Shown here in pieces: positions 7,212 through 16,923 of a DNA stretch of 22,486 nucleotides. Source of the stretch: DAINRZ01 sp964634885 (lineage in GTDB: Bacteria > Bacteroidota > Ignavibacteria > Kapaibacteriales > UBA2268); assembly GCA_964634885.1 (NCBI GenBank), contig CAZWLN010000070.1, forward strand, positions 1 through 22,486. The letters are read 5' to 3'. Positions within the stretch are counted from its first letter, which is position 1, and every line of letters starts with the position of its first letter. Below the pieces are notes generated by a model. It had not been told where the DNA came from, did no database searches, and was given only the letters and a program-made list of their open reading frames with translations. Both the position numbers and the translations under genes were made by a program.

Positions 7212-10200
7212 ATGAAAAGGTTATATTTATTACTGGTAATCCTTGGCTTCATTGTAGCTGACAACGCAGGCGCCGGTGAAGCAAGGATACTGAGGTACCC
7301 GAACGCAACTTCCTCACAGCTTGCATTCAGCCATGCAGGCGATCTTTACATCGTACCCAGGACAGGAGGCTTAGCGCGGAAGCTTACCTCATCCGACGGA
7401 ATTGAGATATATCCACGCTTTTCACCCGACGGCAGTACAATCGCTTTTACTGCCGAATATGACGGCAACCGGGAGATTTACACCATGCCCGCCGTCGGCG
7501 GTGAACCCGTAAGGCTGACTTACAGCATGGACCTGAAAGGCCTGCCTGAAAGAATGGGCCCTGACAAGATCATTATGCAGTGGACAAACGACGGAAAAAA
7601 ACTGCTCTACCGTTCAAGGCATGAGATCTGGAACGCTTGGACAGGTAAACTCTACCTTGTTTCGGTAAAAGGTGGCCTTCCCGAAGCGCTTCCCCTGCCA
7701 CGCGGCGGATTCACGTCCTATTCTCCCGACGGTACAAAAATTGCCTACAACAGGGTCTTCCGCGAATACAGGACATGGAAAAGATACAGGGGCGGCCAGG
7801 CTGACGACATCTGGATCTATGATTTCAAAACAAAAAACCTGAAGAATATTACCAATAACCCTGCACAGGACATAATTCCGATGTGGTACAAAGATAAGAT
7901 CTATTTCCTGAGTGACAGGGACAGCCGTATGAACCTGTTCTGCTATGACATAACCACCGGACAAATAAGGAAAATAACCAATTTCGATAAATATGATGTT
8001 AAATTTCCTTCCTTAGGCATTGATAATATTGCATTTGAGAACGGCGGCTTCATCTATGTCCTCGATCTGGCATCAGAAAAATATGAAAAAATCAATATCG
8101 AAATCGCTGACGATTACAGCAGCGCCCGTAGCGAAATGACCGATGTCTCCGGGAAGATTGCAAGCTATGAAATTTCCCCGGACGGTAAAAGGGCCTTGTT
8201 CTCTGCCCGGGGAGACATCTTTACGGTTCCGGCAAAAAATGGGAATATCAGGAACCTTACTTCCACCTCAGGAGTACATGAAAGAAACGCTGTCTGGTCT
8301 CCCGACGGAAAATGGATTGCCTTCGTGAGCGATGAAACAGGCGAAGATGAAATATTCATGGTCAAACCTGACGGCTCCGGCAAAACTCAGCTTACAAACA
8401 ACAGTGAATCATACAGGTTTGAGCTGTCCTGGTCTCCGGACAGTAAAAAAATTGTCTGTTCCGACAAAACCATGAAATTATATTATATTGACATCGACTC
8501 CAGGAAAGAGAAACAGATAGCCAAATCGAAAAACTGGGAACTGAGGGATTATGCCTGGTCGCCCGACAGCAAATGGCTCGCCTACTCCGACGAGAATGAA
8601 AGCGGCATGTCCATTGTCTGGCTCTATTCCCTTGACCAGGACAAAACCGTACAGGTATCCGACATCTTCTACAACAGCTACGAACCTCAGTTCGACAGCC
8701 AGGGAAGATACCTCTACTTTGTTTCCGACAGGGCTTACAATTACACCGAAGGCAGGTTCGAAAGAAGCTATACCTATAATAATATGTCACAGATCTTCGG
8801 ACTGGTATTAAAAGCCGACGACCCAGGCCCCTTCAAATTTACCAGCGACGAAACTGCCGTGAAAGAAGACGAATCTGCTGCTAAGAAGGAAACAGAAAGC
8901 AAAGAAAGCAAGGAAAATAAAAAAGAAAAAGAAGCAAAGAAGTCAACAGACATTAAAATAGACATGGAAGGCCTTACCGGCAGGATTTTCGAGCTTCCGG
9001 CCAAAGCCGGCAATTACTTCAACCTGTCGTCTGCAAACGGCAAGCTCTATTTCTGCAGCGACGCCATGTACGAATGGGATCCCGAAAAGAAAGAAGTAAA
9101 CAAAGTGGCCGATTTCACAAACTATGAGATTTCTCACGACGGTAAATTCATCATCTTCAGGAGCGACAGGAATTACTACATCGAGAAATTAGACGCCAAA
9201 GTCAAACCCGACAAAGGAGCCCTCGACCTCAGCGACATGAAGGTGCTCCTTAACAGGCAGGAAGAATGGAAACAGATTTTCCGCGAAGGCTGGAGACAGA
9301 TGAAGTATTTCTTCTACGACCCGAAAATGCACGGCACAGACTGGCAAAAGATTTATGATACCTACAGCGAGATGGTTCCCTGGGTTCGCCACAGGGATGA
9401 CCTTACATATATCATGGGTGAGATGATCGGTGAATTGAATTGCGGCCATGCTTATGTCGGCGGAGGCGAGATGCCACAGGTAAAGAAAGTACCCGTCGGC
9501 CTCCTCGGCGCCGAATATTCATGGGACAAAGAAAACGGCATGTATAAAATTACAAAAATATACGCAGGAAAGAACTGGGACGAAGAGACAAGGTCTCCTC
9601 TTACCGAACCCGGCGTCAGTGTTAAGCCTGGAGATTACCTCACGGAAATCAACGGTGTCAGGCTTGACGAAACCAATCATCCATTTAAGCTTTTGCTCGA
9701 CAAGGCAGAAAAATATGTTACAATCAAAGTAGTATCATCGCCTGCCGACAGATCGCCCAGGGAATATACAGTAAAAACAATCGCCTCGGAGAACGGCCTG
9801 AGATATATGGACTGGGTCGAAAGAAACAGGAAATATGTCGAGGAGAAAACCGGAGGTAAATTAGGCTATGTTCATATCCCTGATATGTTGGCAAACGGAC
9901 TGAATGAATTTGTTAAGTATTTCTATCCCCAGATCAGGAAAGAAGGACTCATCGTGGACGACAGGTATAACGGCGGCGGCAACGTCTCCCCGATGATCAT
10001 CGAAAGGCTGAGGAGAATCCTGACAATGGCCGGAAATGCCCGTAACCAGGAGATTGTTTCGACACAGCCTTCAGCAGTCTTTACCGGCCCTATGGTTTGC
10101 CTCATAAATGAACTGTCTGCCTCTGACGGCGACATGTTCCCTCATGAATTCAGGAAATCAGGACTGGGTAAACTTATCGGTAAAAGAAGCTGGGGAGGCG

Positions 10201-10466
10201 TCATCGGCATCAGAGGCTCCCTTCCTTTCCTCGACGGCAGCTACCTTAACAAACCTGAATTCGGCCATTTCAGCGCCGAAGGCCAGTGGGTACTCGAGGG
10301 TGTCGGCTGCGTGCCGGACATCGAAGTCGATAACGAACCCTCGAAAGAGTATGAAGGCATCGACCAGCAGTTAGACAAAGCAATCGAGGTCCTGCTCGAA
10401 GAAGTTAAGACACCGGCAAAACAGAAGGTGCCAGCCATTCCACCTCACCCGGATAAATCCAAATAG
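7212..10466 (+). CDS. Tricorn-like exported S41 peptidase (propeller, PDZ, protease)
   Basis: A 1084-residue protein with signal peptide (1-21), so extracytoplasmic. Residues 25-540 carry TolB/PD40-like propeller repeats with SPDG/SPDS motifs at about 71, 171, 322, 363, 408 and 450. A Lys/Glu/Ser-rich low-complexity linker follows (about 546-580). Then come the Tricorn core domain (about 680-755), a PDZ-like domain (about 758-855) and the S41 catalytic domain (about 860-1060). By comparison with Tricorn, H746 (GHAY), nucleophile S971 (SASDGD) and E1023 fit three of the catalytic residues; the position before the His is Gly rather than Ser. YNGGG at 919-923 fits the oxyanion region. GGAG five bases upstream supports the ATG. 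Probable role: degradation of peptides in the periplasm. Confidence 0.92.
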   Translation: MKRLYLLLVILGFIVADNAGAGEARILRYPNATSSQLAFSHAGDLYIVPRTGGLARKLTSSDGIEIYPRFSPDGSTIAFTAEYDGNREIYTMPAVGGEPVRLTYSMDLKGLPERMGPDKIIMQWTNDGKKLLYRSRHEIWNAWTGKLYLVSVKGGLPEALPLPRGGFTSYSPDGTKIAYNRVFREYRTWKRYRGGQADDIWIYDFKTKNLKNITNNPAQDIIPMWYKDKIYFLSDRDSRMNLFCYDITTGQIRKITNFDKYDVKFPSLGIDNIAFENGGFIYVLDLASEKYEKINIEIADDYSSARSEMTDVSGKIASYEISPDGKRALFSARGDIFTVPAKNGNIRNLTSTSGVHERNAVWSPDGKWIAFVSDETGEDEIFMVKPDGSGKTQLTNNSESYRFELSWSPDSKKIVCSDKTMKLYYIDIDSRKEKQIAKSKNWELRDYAWSPDSKWLAYSDENESGMSIVWLYSLDQDKTVQVSDIFYNSYEPQFDSQGRYLYFVSDRAYNYTEGRFERSYTYNNMSQIFGLVLKADDPGPFKFTSDETAVKEDESAAKKETESKESKENKKEKEAKKSTDIKIDMEGLTGRIFELPAKAGNYFNLSSANGKLYFCSDAMYEWDPEKKEVNKVADFTNYEISHDGKFIIFRSDRNYYIEKLDAKVKPDKGALDLSDMKVLLNRQEEWKQIFREGWRQMKYFFYDPKMHGTDWQKIYDTYSEMVPWVRHRDDLTYIMGEMIGELNCGHAYVGGGEMPQVKKVPVGLLGAEYSWDKENGMYKITKIYAGKNWDEETRSPLTEPGVSVKPGDYLTEINGVRLDETNHPFKLLLDKAEKYVTIKVVSSPADRSPREYTVKTIASENGLRYMDWVERNRKYVEEKTGGKLGYVHIPDMLANGLNEFVKYFYPQIRKEGLIVDDRYNGGGNVSPMIIERLRRILTMAGNARNQEIVSTQPSAVFTGPMVCLINELSASDGDMFPHEFRKSGLGKLIGKRSWGGVIGIRGSLPFLDGSYLNKPEFGHFSAEGQWVLEGVGCVPDIEVDNEPSKEYEGIDQQLDKAIEVLLEEVKTPAKQKVPAIPPHPDKSK

Positions 10467-10491
10467 AATATTTAAATAAAACTATTACGAG

Positions 10492-10525
10492 ACAGGGGCT
10501 TTTTGATACAATAAAAAGCCCCTGT
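10492..10525 (+). terminator. 13-bp inverted repeat after the S41 peptidase gene
   Basis: The arms 10492-10504 (ACAGGGGCTTTTT) and 10513-10525 are perfectly complementary with an 8-base loop. The T-run is inside the left arm rather than after the stem, so it is not a textbook intrinsic terminator. Its place 25 bases after the stop codon and its GC-rich foot still make termination or 3'-end protection the likeliest role. Confidence 0.6.
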
Positions 10526-10653
10526 TTACGTATAAAAGTTCCGGAAGTTCTTTTGAACCTTTTTTACTGTTAAATGTGTTATAAGGTTTTTCTTATTGAT
10601 GTTTTTTGAAAGTACACTGTAATTTAATATAAACAAATGAATCTGGAGTAAAA

Positions 10654-12540
10654 ATGATGAAAAATGGTAAAAGAATCAGTGCAATCTTTTTAACAATTGC
10701 AATATCTCTGGTTTTATGGTCTTGCGGCGGAGATGACCCGGTAAAACCTTCGGAAAACGCCCCGGTAATCAACTCACTCAGCCCTTCTGACTCAGCAAAG
10801 ATCGGCGCACAGGTTACCATCAGCGGCAACTATTTCGGGGACAGCCGCGGCACCAGCACCGTATCATTCAACGGTACCGCTGTCGATGCTGCCTCCGGCT
10901 ATGTATCCTGGAGCAATACTGAGATTAAGTTTACTATTCCGACCGGAGCTACTTCCGGTAACATCACTGTTAAAGTCGGTGAAAACATTAGCAACGGTAA
11001 GTACCTGAAAATCTATACCGGCGGCTCTATAATTGACGAAAAAGACACTTTGCTTGTCAGTTCCGTTGATAAAGACTCGGCAAAAGTCGGAGACAACATC
11101 GTCATTACAGGCAAAGGTTTTGGCGACAGCAAATCTTCAGGCAGCTACGTAAGCTTCGGCAGTGTCAAAGCCACAACCTATCCTGACTGGAGAAATGAAA
11201 CAATCACCGTCATAGTACCCGAAGGTGCAGTTTCCGGCAACATTACCGTAACCCGCGACGATACGACAAGCAACGCTTTCTACTTTAAAATTTACACGGG
11301 TGGCAATGTGTCAATTCCTTCAATCACATCCATTTCTCCTACGGAAGTCGGTGTTGACAGCCTTATGACAATTGAAGGTACAAACTTCGGTGCCTCGCGC
11401 GCCGACGGCTACGTTGATTTCGGTGGTGTCCAGGCTGCGGACTACTCCCTTTGGACAGATACGAAAATAATTGTAAAAGTTCCTGCCACTGCCAAGTCCG
11501 GCAATGTTAAAGTAGTTGCAAACCAGCTTTCCAGCAATGAAAAAGCATACACAATCAAATCAGTCAATGCCGGAGATCCCCAGATTACTTACCTTGACAT
11601 CAATAAGATCGACGTCGGCGCAAAACTCGGCATTAACGGCAAGAACTTCGGAGACACCCAGGGAACAAGCACTGTCAAGTTCAACGACACTTACGCCGTT
11701 ACCTATACTTCCTGGAAAACCAACAAAATTATCGTAATAGTTCCGGACCTTGGAGGCGCAACAACAGCCAGCGTAACCGTAACCGTCAACGGCATCACCA
11801 GCAATGCAGTGTCAGTTGAAATCAAAGAAGAATACGTCTATCTCCCCCTGATTCTTGTTAATAAAGGTTCCTTCTCAATGGGACCCTATGACGACGGCAT
11901 CAGCGAAGCGCCGGCACACAATGTAACCATCTCTAATGATTTCTATATATCAAAATCAGAGATATCCCAGGAACAGTTCAAATACATCATGGATCAGTCC
12001 AATCCCAGCAAAATCAAGAACGACAAGAATCCTGTCGAACAGCTTACATGGATAAGGGCCTGTGAATTCTGCAACAAACTCTCAGAAGAAGAAGGCCGTA
12101 CTAAGTGCTACACAATCAACGGTTCCAAGGTTACATGCGATTTCAGCGCCAAGGGATACAGGCTGCCTACTGAAGCCGAGTGGGAGTACGCTTGCAGGGC
12201 CGGACAGCCGGATCCTTCCGACATTGAAGCTTATGCATGGACTTCAGCCAATTGCACAATTGAACCCCACGAGATAATGAAAAAGTCTCCCAACGCCTGG
12301 GGCATCTATGATATGCACGGAAACGTTTACGAATGGTGCTGGGATTACTATGATTCTGAGTATTATTCGTCAAGCCCCTCAACAGATCCTACCGGGCCTA
12401 CTTCCGATTGTCCCGAGAGAGTTATCCGCGGTGGCTCGTTCTCGACTTCAAACGAGAATTGCGCTTCTAACGTAAGAGGATCTCACAACCCGGAAACTCC
12501 CGAAATTAATATCGGCTTCAGGGTTGTAAGAAAGAAATAA
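10654..12540 (+). CDS. Lipoprotein with four IPT/TIG domains and a SUMF1 domain
   Basis: A 628-residue protein. Type II signal ending WS-C24 indicates lipid anchoring. Four IPT/TIG Ig-like domains lie at about 36-122, 131-214, 221-303 and 308-391, recognised by repeated SAKVGDNIVITGKGFG-like and IPTGATSGNITV-like stretches. A C-terminal SUMF1 (formylglycine-generating-enzyme-like) domain spans 396-627 with GYRLPTEAEWEYACRAG (501-517), YDMHGNVYEWCWD and RGGS. Aligned by eye to human FGE, only the second active-site Cys is kept (C603); the first is T598, so sulfatase activation is unlikely. ATG 10654 and ATG 10657 are both possible; GGAG at 10645 is better spaced for the second. A paralogue follows. 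Likely a surface or periplasmic binding or enzyme-like protein of unknown substrate. Confidence 0.88.
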   Translation: MMKNGKRISAIFLTIAISLVLWSCGGDDPVKPSENAPVINSLSPSDSAKIGAQVTISGNYFGDSRGTSTVSFNGTAVDAASGYVSWSNTEIKFTIPTGATSGNITVKVGENISNGKYLKIYTGGSIIDEKDTLLVSSVDKDSAKVGDNIVITGKGFGDSKSSGSYVSFGSVKATTYPDWRNETITVIVPEGAVSGNITVTRDDTTSNAFYFKIYTGGNVSIPSITSISPTEVGVDSLMTIEGTNFGASRADGYVDFGGVQAADYSLWTDTKIIVKVPATAKSGNVKVVANQLSSNEKAYTIKSVNAGDPQITYLDINKIDVGAKLGINGKNFGDTQGTSTVKFNDTYAVTYTSWKTNKIIVIVPDLGGATTASVTVTVNGITSNAVSVEIKEEYVYLPLILVNKGSFSMGPYDDGISEAPAHNVTISNDFYISKSEISQEQFKYIMDQSNPSKIKNDKNPVEQLTWIRACEFCNKLSEEEGRTKCYTINGSKVTCDFSAKGYRLPTEAEWEYACRAGQPDPSDIEAYAWTSANCTIEPHEIMKKSPNAWGIYDMHGNVYEWCWDYYDSEYYSSSPSTDPTGPTSDCPERVIRGGSFSTSNENCASNVRGSHNPETPEINIGFRVVRKK

Positions 12541-12592
12541 ACTTAACCATTTGAACCGGTAAAACGATTAAACCGGAATACCGGTTTTCAAT

Positions 12593-12640
12593 AACCTCTT
12601 AATCGGGACGGCCTTACACGAGGCTCCCGGTTAAGAGGTT
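12593..12640 (+). terminator. Strong terminator after the four-IPT lipoprotein gene
   Basis: The arms 12593-12607 and 12626-12640 pair over 15 positions with one wobble, with an 18-base loop and a TTTTCT tail partly within the stem end. A smaller hairpin (AAACCGG/CCGGTTT, 12570-12587) sits just upstream. Together they separate the two SUMF1 lipoprotein genes into independent transcripts. Confidence 0.75.
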
Positions 12641-12780
12641 TTCTATTGCTATTCGGAATATTTTATGTAAATTTACAACAAAATAAGGGTCAATAATAAA
12701 GAAATGAGCATTTTCGCCGATAAATATTATTGATATATATTTAAAGTTGATATTGTATAAAATTAATAAGGCTTTTTTAT

Positions 12781-14130
<1,350 letters not shown>

Positions 14131-14154
14131 TTTTTGTGGAAACAGGTTTTAAAT

Positions 14155-14198
14155 GGCTGTTGTAAATATAATAAGATTTGCAGCAGCCTTTTATTTTT
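14155..14198 (+). terminator. Rho-independent terminator after the second SUMF1 lipoprotein gene
   Basis: The arms 14155-14167 and 14176-14188 pair over 13 positions, with two G-T wobbles and an 8-base loop. They are followed by TTTTATTTTT. It isolates the lipoprotein gene from the folB operon. Confidence 0.9.
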
Positions 14199-14278
14199 CT
14201 CATTCCGGGTATGTTTTATTAAAAAAAATTGCTAATTTGCTATTTAATAATAGATAGTAAAATAAAAAAAAGATTGCT

Positions 14279-14665
14279 ATGAAAGAAACATCGTTAATGA
14301 AATTGAGTATAAAGTCTGCTGAGTTCTATGCCTATCACGGTGTTAAATCAGAAGAACAGAGCCTTGGCGGTAAATACGAGATCGACCTCGACATGTATTA
14401 CAAGGCAACAGAAGCCGTCGTTAACGACGACGTACAGGACGCTCTCAATTACGAAGAAGCAATGTACTGCATCGAAGAAGTAATTAATTCCGATCCCTAT
14501 CATTTAGTTGAAACCATTGCTAACGAAATATTGAACCTGGCAATGGAAAAATTTCCCCAGCTGATCAAAGCCACTGTCAGAGTCAGGAAAATGAGCGTTC
14601 CCATCCGCAGGGTAGTGAAGTATATCGAGGCGGAACAGTCGATGGCAAGAAAGTTGACAGAATAG
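14279..14665 (+). CDS. folB: Dihydroneopterin aldolase
   Basis: A 128-residue protein of normal length for FolB, which cleaves 7,8-dihydroneopterin to 6-hydroxymethyl-7,8-dihydropterin and glycolaldehyde in folate synthesis. Visible signature: YHGV at 19-22 with E26 in the conserved glutamate position, ALNYEE (55-60), LVETIANEI with E78 (substrate glutamate), and VRVRK with catalytic K104. ATG 14279 or ATG 14297 (residue 7) could be the start; neither has a strong Shine-Dalgarno. The next gene, four bases on, is the next folate enzyme, so the pair is surely co-transcribed. Confidence 0.95.
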   Translation: MKETSLMKLSIKSAEFYAYHGVKSEEQSLGGKYEIDLDMYYKATEAVVNDDVQDALNYEEAMYCIEEVINSDPYHLVETIANEILNLAMEKFPQLIKATVRVRKMSVPIRRVVKYIEAEQSMARKLTE

Positions 14666-14669
14666 GCTT

Positions 14670-15188
14670 ATGAATAGTGAACAGAATGACTCCTTAAGGA
14701 CTTTCGTACTATTTTCCTTAGGCTCCAACGTCGGTGACAGGCAAAAGAACATTGACAGGGCCGTCGCCTATGTCCGCGAAACAGATGTACTCGAAGGAAT
14801 CAAAGTGTCTTCATGCTACGAAACCGAGCCTTTCGGATACCAGGAACAGGCCTGGTTCCTCAACGCCGCCATGTCAGGATACACCCGTCTGGACATCAAT
14901 TCCCTGATGCTGCAGGTAAAGAACATCGAATACGCCGTGGGCCGCATCGGCAGGGACAGGTGGCACGAAAGGGAAATCGACATCGACATCCTCCTGTATG
15001 GTTCCTACATCAGCTTTGACTCAAAGCTGACGATACCCCACCCCGGAATGCATGCCAGGAAATTTGTACTTATGCCTGCTGCCGAAATTGAACCCGCAGC
15101 GGTTCATCCGGTATTGGGCCTGACCATAAAAGAAATGCTTGATATATGTGCCGATAAATCAATAGTAAGGTTTAATATCGCTTCATAA
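14670..15188 (+). CDS. folK: 6-hydroxymethyl-7,8-dihydropterin pyrophosphokinase (HPPK)
   Basis: A 172-residue HPPK, which transfers pyrophosphate from ATP to the pterin made by FolB. Motifs: LGSNVGDR at 17-24; YETEPFG at 50-56; QAWFLNA at 60-66; GRIGRDRWHEREIDIDIL at 91-108 with the two metal-binding aspartates D104 and D106; IPHPGMHARKFVLMPAAEI at 122-140. All expected residues are present and the length is normal. It starts four bases after the folB stop and ends 13 bases before the M23 peptidase gene. Confidence 0.96.
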   Translation: MNSEQNDSLRTFVLFSLGSNVGDRQKNIDRAVAYVRETDVLEGIKVSSCYETEPFGYQEQAWFLNAAMSGYTRLDINSLMLQVKNIEYAVGRIGRDRWHEREIDIDILLYGSYISFDSKLTIPHPGMHARKFVLMPAAEIEPAAVHPVLGLTIKEMLDICADKSIVRFNIAS

Positions 15189-15201
15189 TTATTAATTACA
15201 G

Positions 15202-16881
15202 ATGGATATATTCTTGAATAGATTAGTTTTTATCCTGATAGCAACCGTAATAACAAATACGATAGCCGGAACACAATGGCCGATTAAAAAAAGCGACGAT
15301 CCTGCTAACTGGGATTGGATGAACTGCACTTTCTGCGAAATTCACAAAACCGGCAAGCCTCATTTCCACTGCGGCATCGACATCGACGTCAACAGCGGCA
15401 ATGTTCCCGTAAGAGCGCTCGAATCCGGCCGGGTCTATGAGATCGGCAATTCTTCGATTGGCATCGAAACTGAGTATCCCCAGGGAAGCGGCAACTACCA
15501 CAGGCGTATCAGATACCTTCATCTCAAAGGGAAAAAATTAAAGAAATACAATCTCGGTGAAAAAGTTAATAAAGGGGATATAATCTCCGTTGTTCAAAAC
15601 TCGAAAGCAGGCTGGACGGACCATCTCCACGTCGAATTCTACCAGAATTACGGCGGCAGATGGATGGTGCTCAATCCATTAAGAAACAATGAGAACTGGA
15701 CTCTCGACATTCCTGACGACAACTATCCTCCTGAGATCAACGACGTCATCCTCGAACCAGCAACCAATTTCAACGATATAACCTCGGGTTTCAACATTAT
15801 CAGGAACAGTGGCGGCTTGGGCAAAAAGAGATCTGCCGCCAGGTTGCATATCAAAGACAGGTCCGGTTCCTCCGGTCAGGCTTTTAACAACAGCAAGGAC
15901 ATCCTGGCCGTTTTCGGCAATATTGCTCCTGTTGTCTTTGCAAGAGACGCCGGTACAAACTGCCTGACAACCTCCGGTGAAGGCCTTACTGTCTATCGCG
16001 TCGGATACTCTGTCAACAATATACAGCGCTATCAACTGGAATTCGACAAACTTAGCGTAGAAGACATTTTCAAGATCGATAAAATCTTCAAACCTGAATA
16101 CAACCAAAACAAAGAAGACCAGTTTAACGGTAACTTCGACTATATCAAACTGTACTGCCTCGAAAAGGAGAGGATTGCTCCCCAGAAACCGGTAAACGGC
16201 AAAATATCCGACGGGATATGGTTCACAAAGTGCCGGAAAAGCAGCATTTCTTTATTTACAAGCACCGACACGAAAGAAGCTCTATCCAACCAGGAAGCGC
16301 TTTACCCCGACGGTTTTCACAACCTGGCTTTCGAAGCTGAGGACGCTTCGGGGAAAACCGACAAAGTAAAAATTAGTGTGTTGACCGACAACTTTGTCCC
16401 TTTCGTCAAAGAACTCGAAATATTCTCGGCTACCGGCAAGAACAAGGAACCGATCTATTCCGCCTCCTGGGAATGGAACGCACAGTCGAAGAGCTATGTA
16501 CTCAAGGTCAAAACCAACCTCCCATTCCCCGAATCGGGCAGCGACATCCTCATCGTAGCCAGGGCAAGCGAACCCATGAGCGAAATGAGCGTTTCCGTTA
16601 AACTGAACGAACTGTTCTCCCAGACACTGACGAAACCTGAGATCAGCGCTGACGGCGAAGAATTCCGTTTCAGGATCAACCGTAAATACTTCAATAAACA
16701 GATAGCGGGTAAAATACCAATAGAACTGTCAGGCAAAGACCTCGCCGGCAATAAACTGTTCGGTTTCCAGTCAATCCAGGCCCTGAGCCACACGCTAATG
16801 CCTTCAAGAGACAAGGGCGGCTCCTGGGCGCCGACTGATTACAACACATCAGATAAAGTACATTATATATTATTTAAATGA
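15202..16881 (+). CDS. Exported M23-family metallopeptidase
   Basis: A 559-residue protein with a signal peptide (about 1-22). The M23 (LytM-type) domain is N-terminal, about residues 50-160: zinc ligands H56 and D60 (HCGID) and H141-x-H143 (HLH), with H107 in YLHL. All are intact, so peptidoglycan endopeptidase activity is plausible. CTFC (42-45) and C57 next to a ligand are unusual. Residues 170-555 are beta-rich and unrecognised; PDGFHNLAFEAEDASGKTD (about 370-390) and a similar later DLAGN stretch look like Ig-like blades. The gene sits between folK and dnaG in a tight same-strand run. Its job in that operon is not obvious. Confidence 0.88.
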   Translation: MDIFLNRLVFILIATVITNTIAGTQWPIKKSDDPANWDWMNCTFCEIHKTGKPHFHCGIDIDVNSGNVPVRALESGRVYEIGNSSIGIETEYPQGSGNYHRRIRYLHLKGKKLKKYNLGEKVNKGDIISVVQNSKAGWTDHLHVEFYQNYGGRWMVLNPLRNNENWTLDIPDDNYPPEINDVILEPATNFNDITSGFNIIRNSGGLGKKRSAARLHIKDRSGSSGQAFNNSKDILAVFGNIAPVVFARDAGTNCLTTSGEGLTVYRVGYSVNNIQRYQLEFDKLSVEDIFKIDKIFKPEYNQNKEDQFNGNFDYIKLYCLEKERIAPQKPVNGKISDGIWFTKCRKSSISLFTSTDTKEALSNQEALYPDGFHNLAFEAEDASGKTDKVKISVLTDNFVPFVKELEIFSATGKNKEPIYSASWEWNAQSKSYVLKVKTNLPFPESGSDILIVARASEPMSEMSVSVKLNELFSQTLTKPEISADGEEFRFRINRKYFNKQIAGKIPIELSGKDLAGNKLFGFQSIQALSHTLMPSRDKGGSWAPTDYNTSDKVHYILFK

Positions 16882-16923
16882 TATATTTGTATAAAATTTA
16901 TTCATGATTTTTTAATTGCGTGG

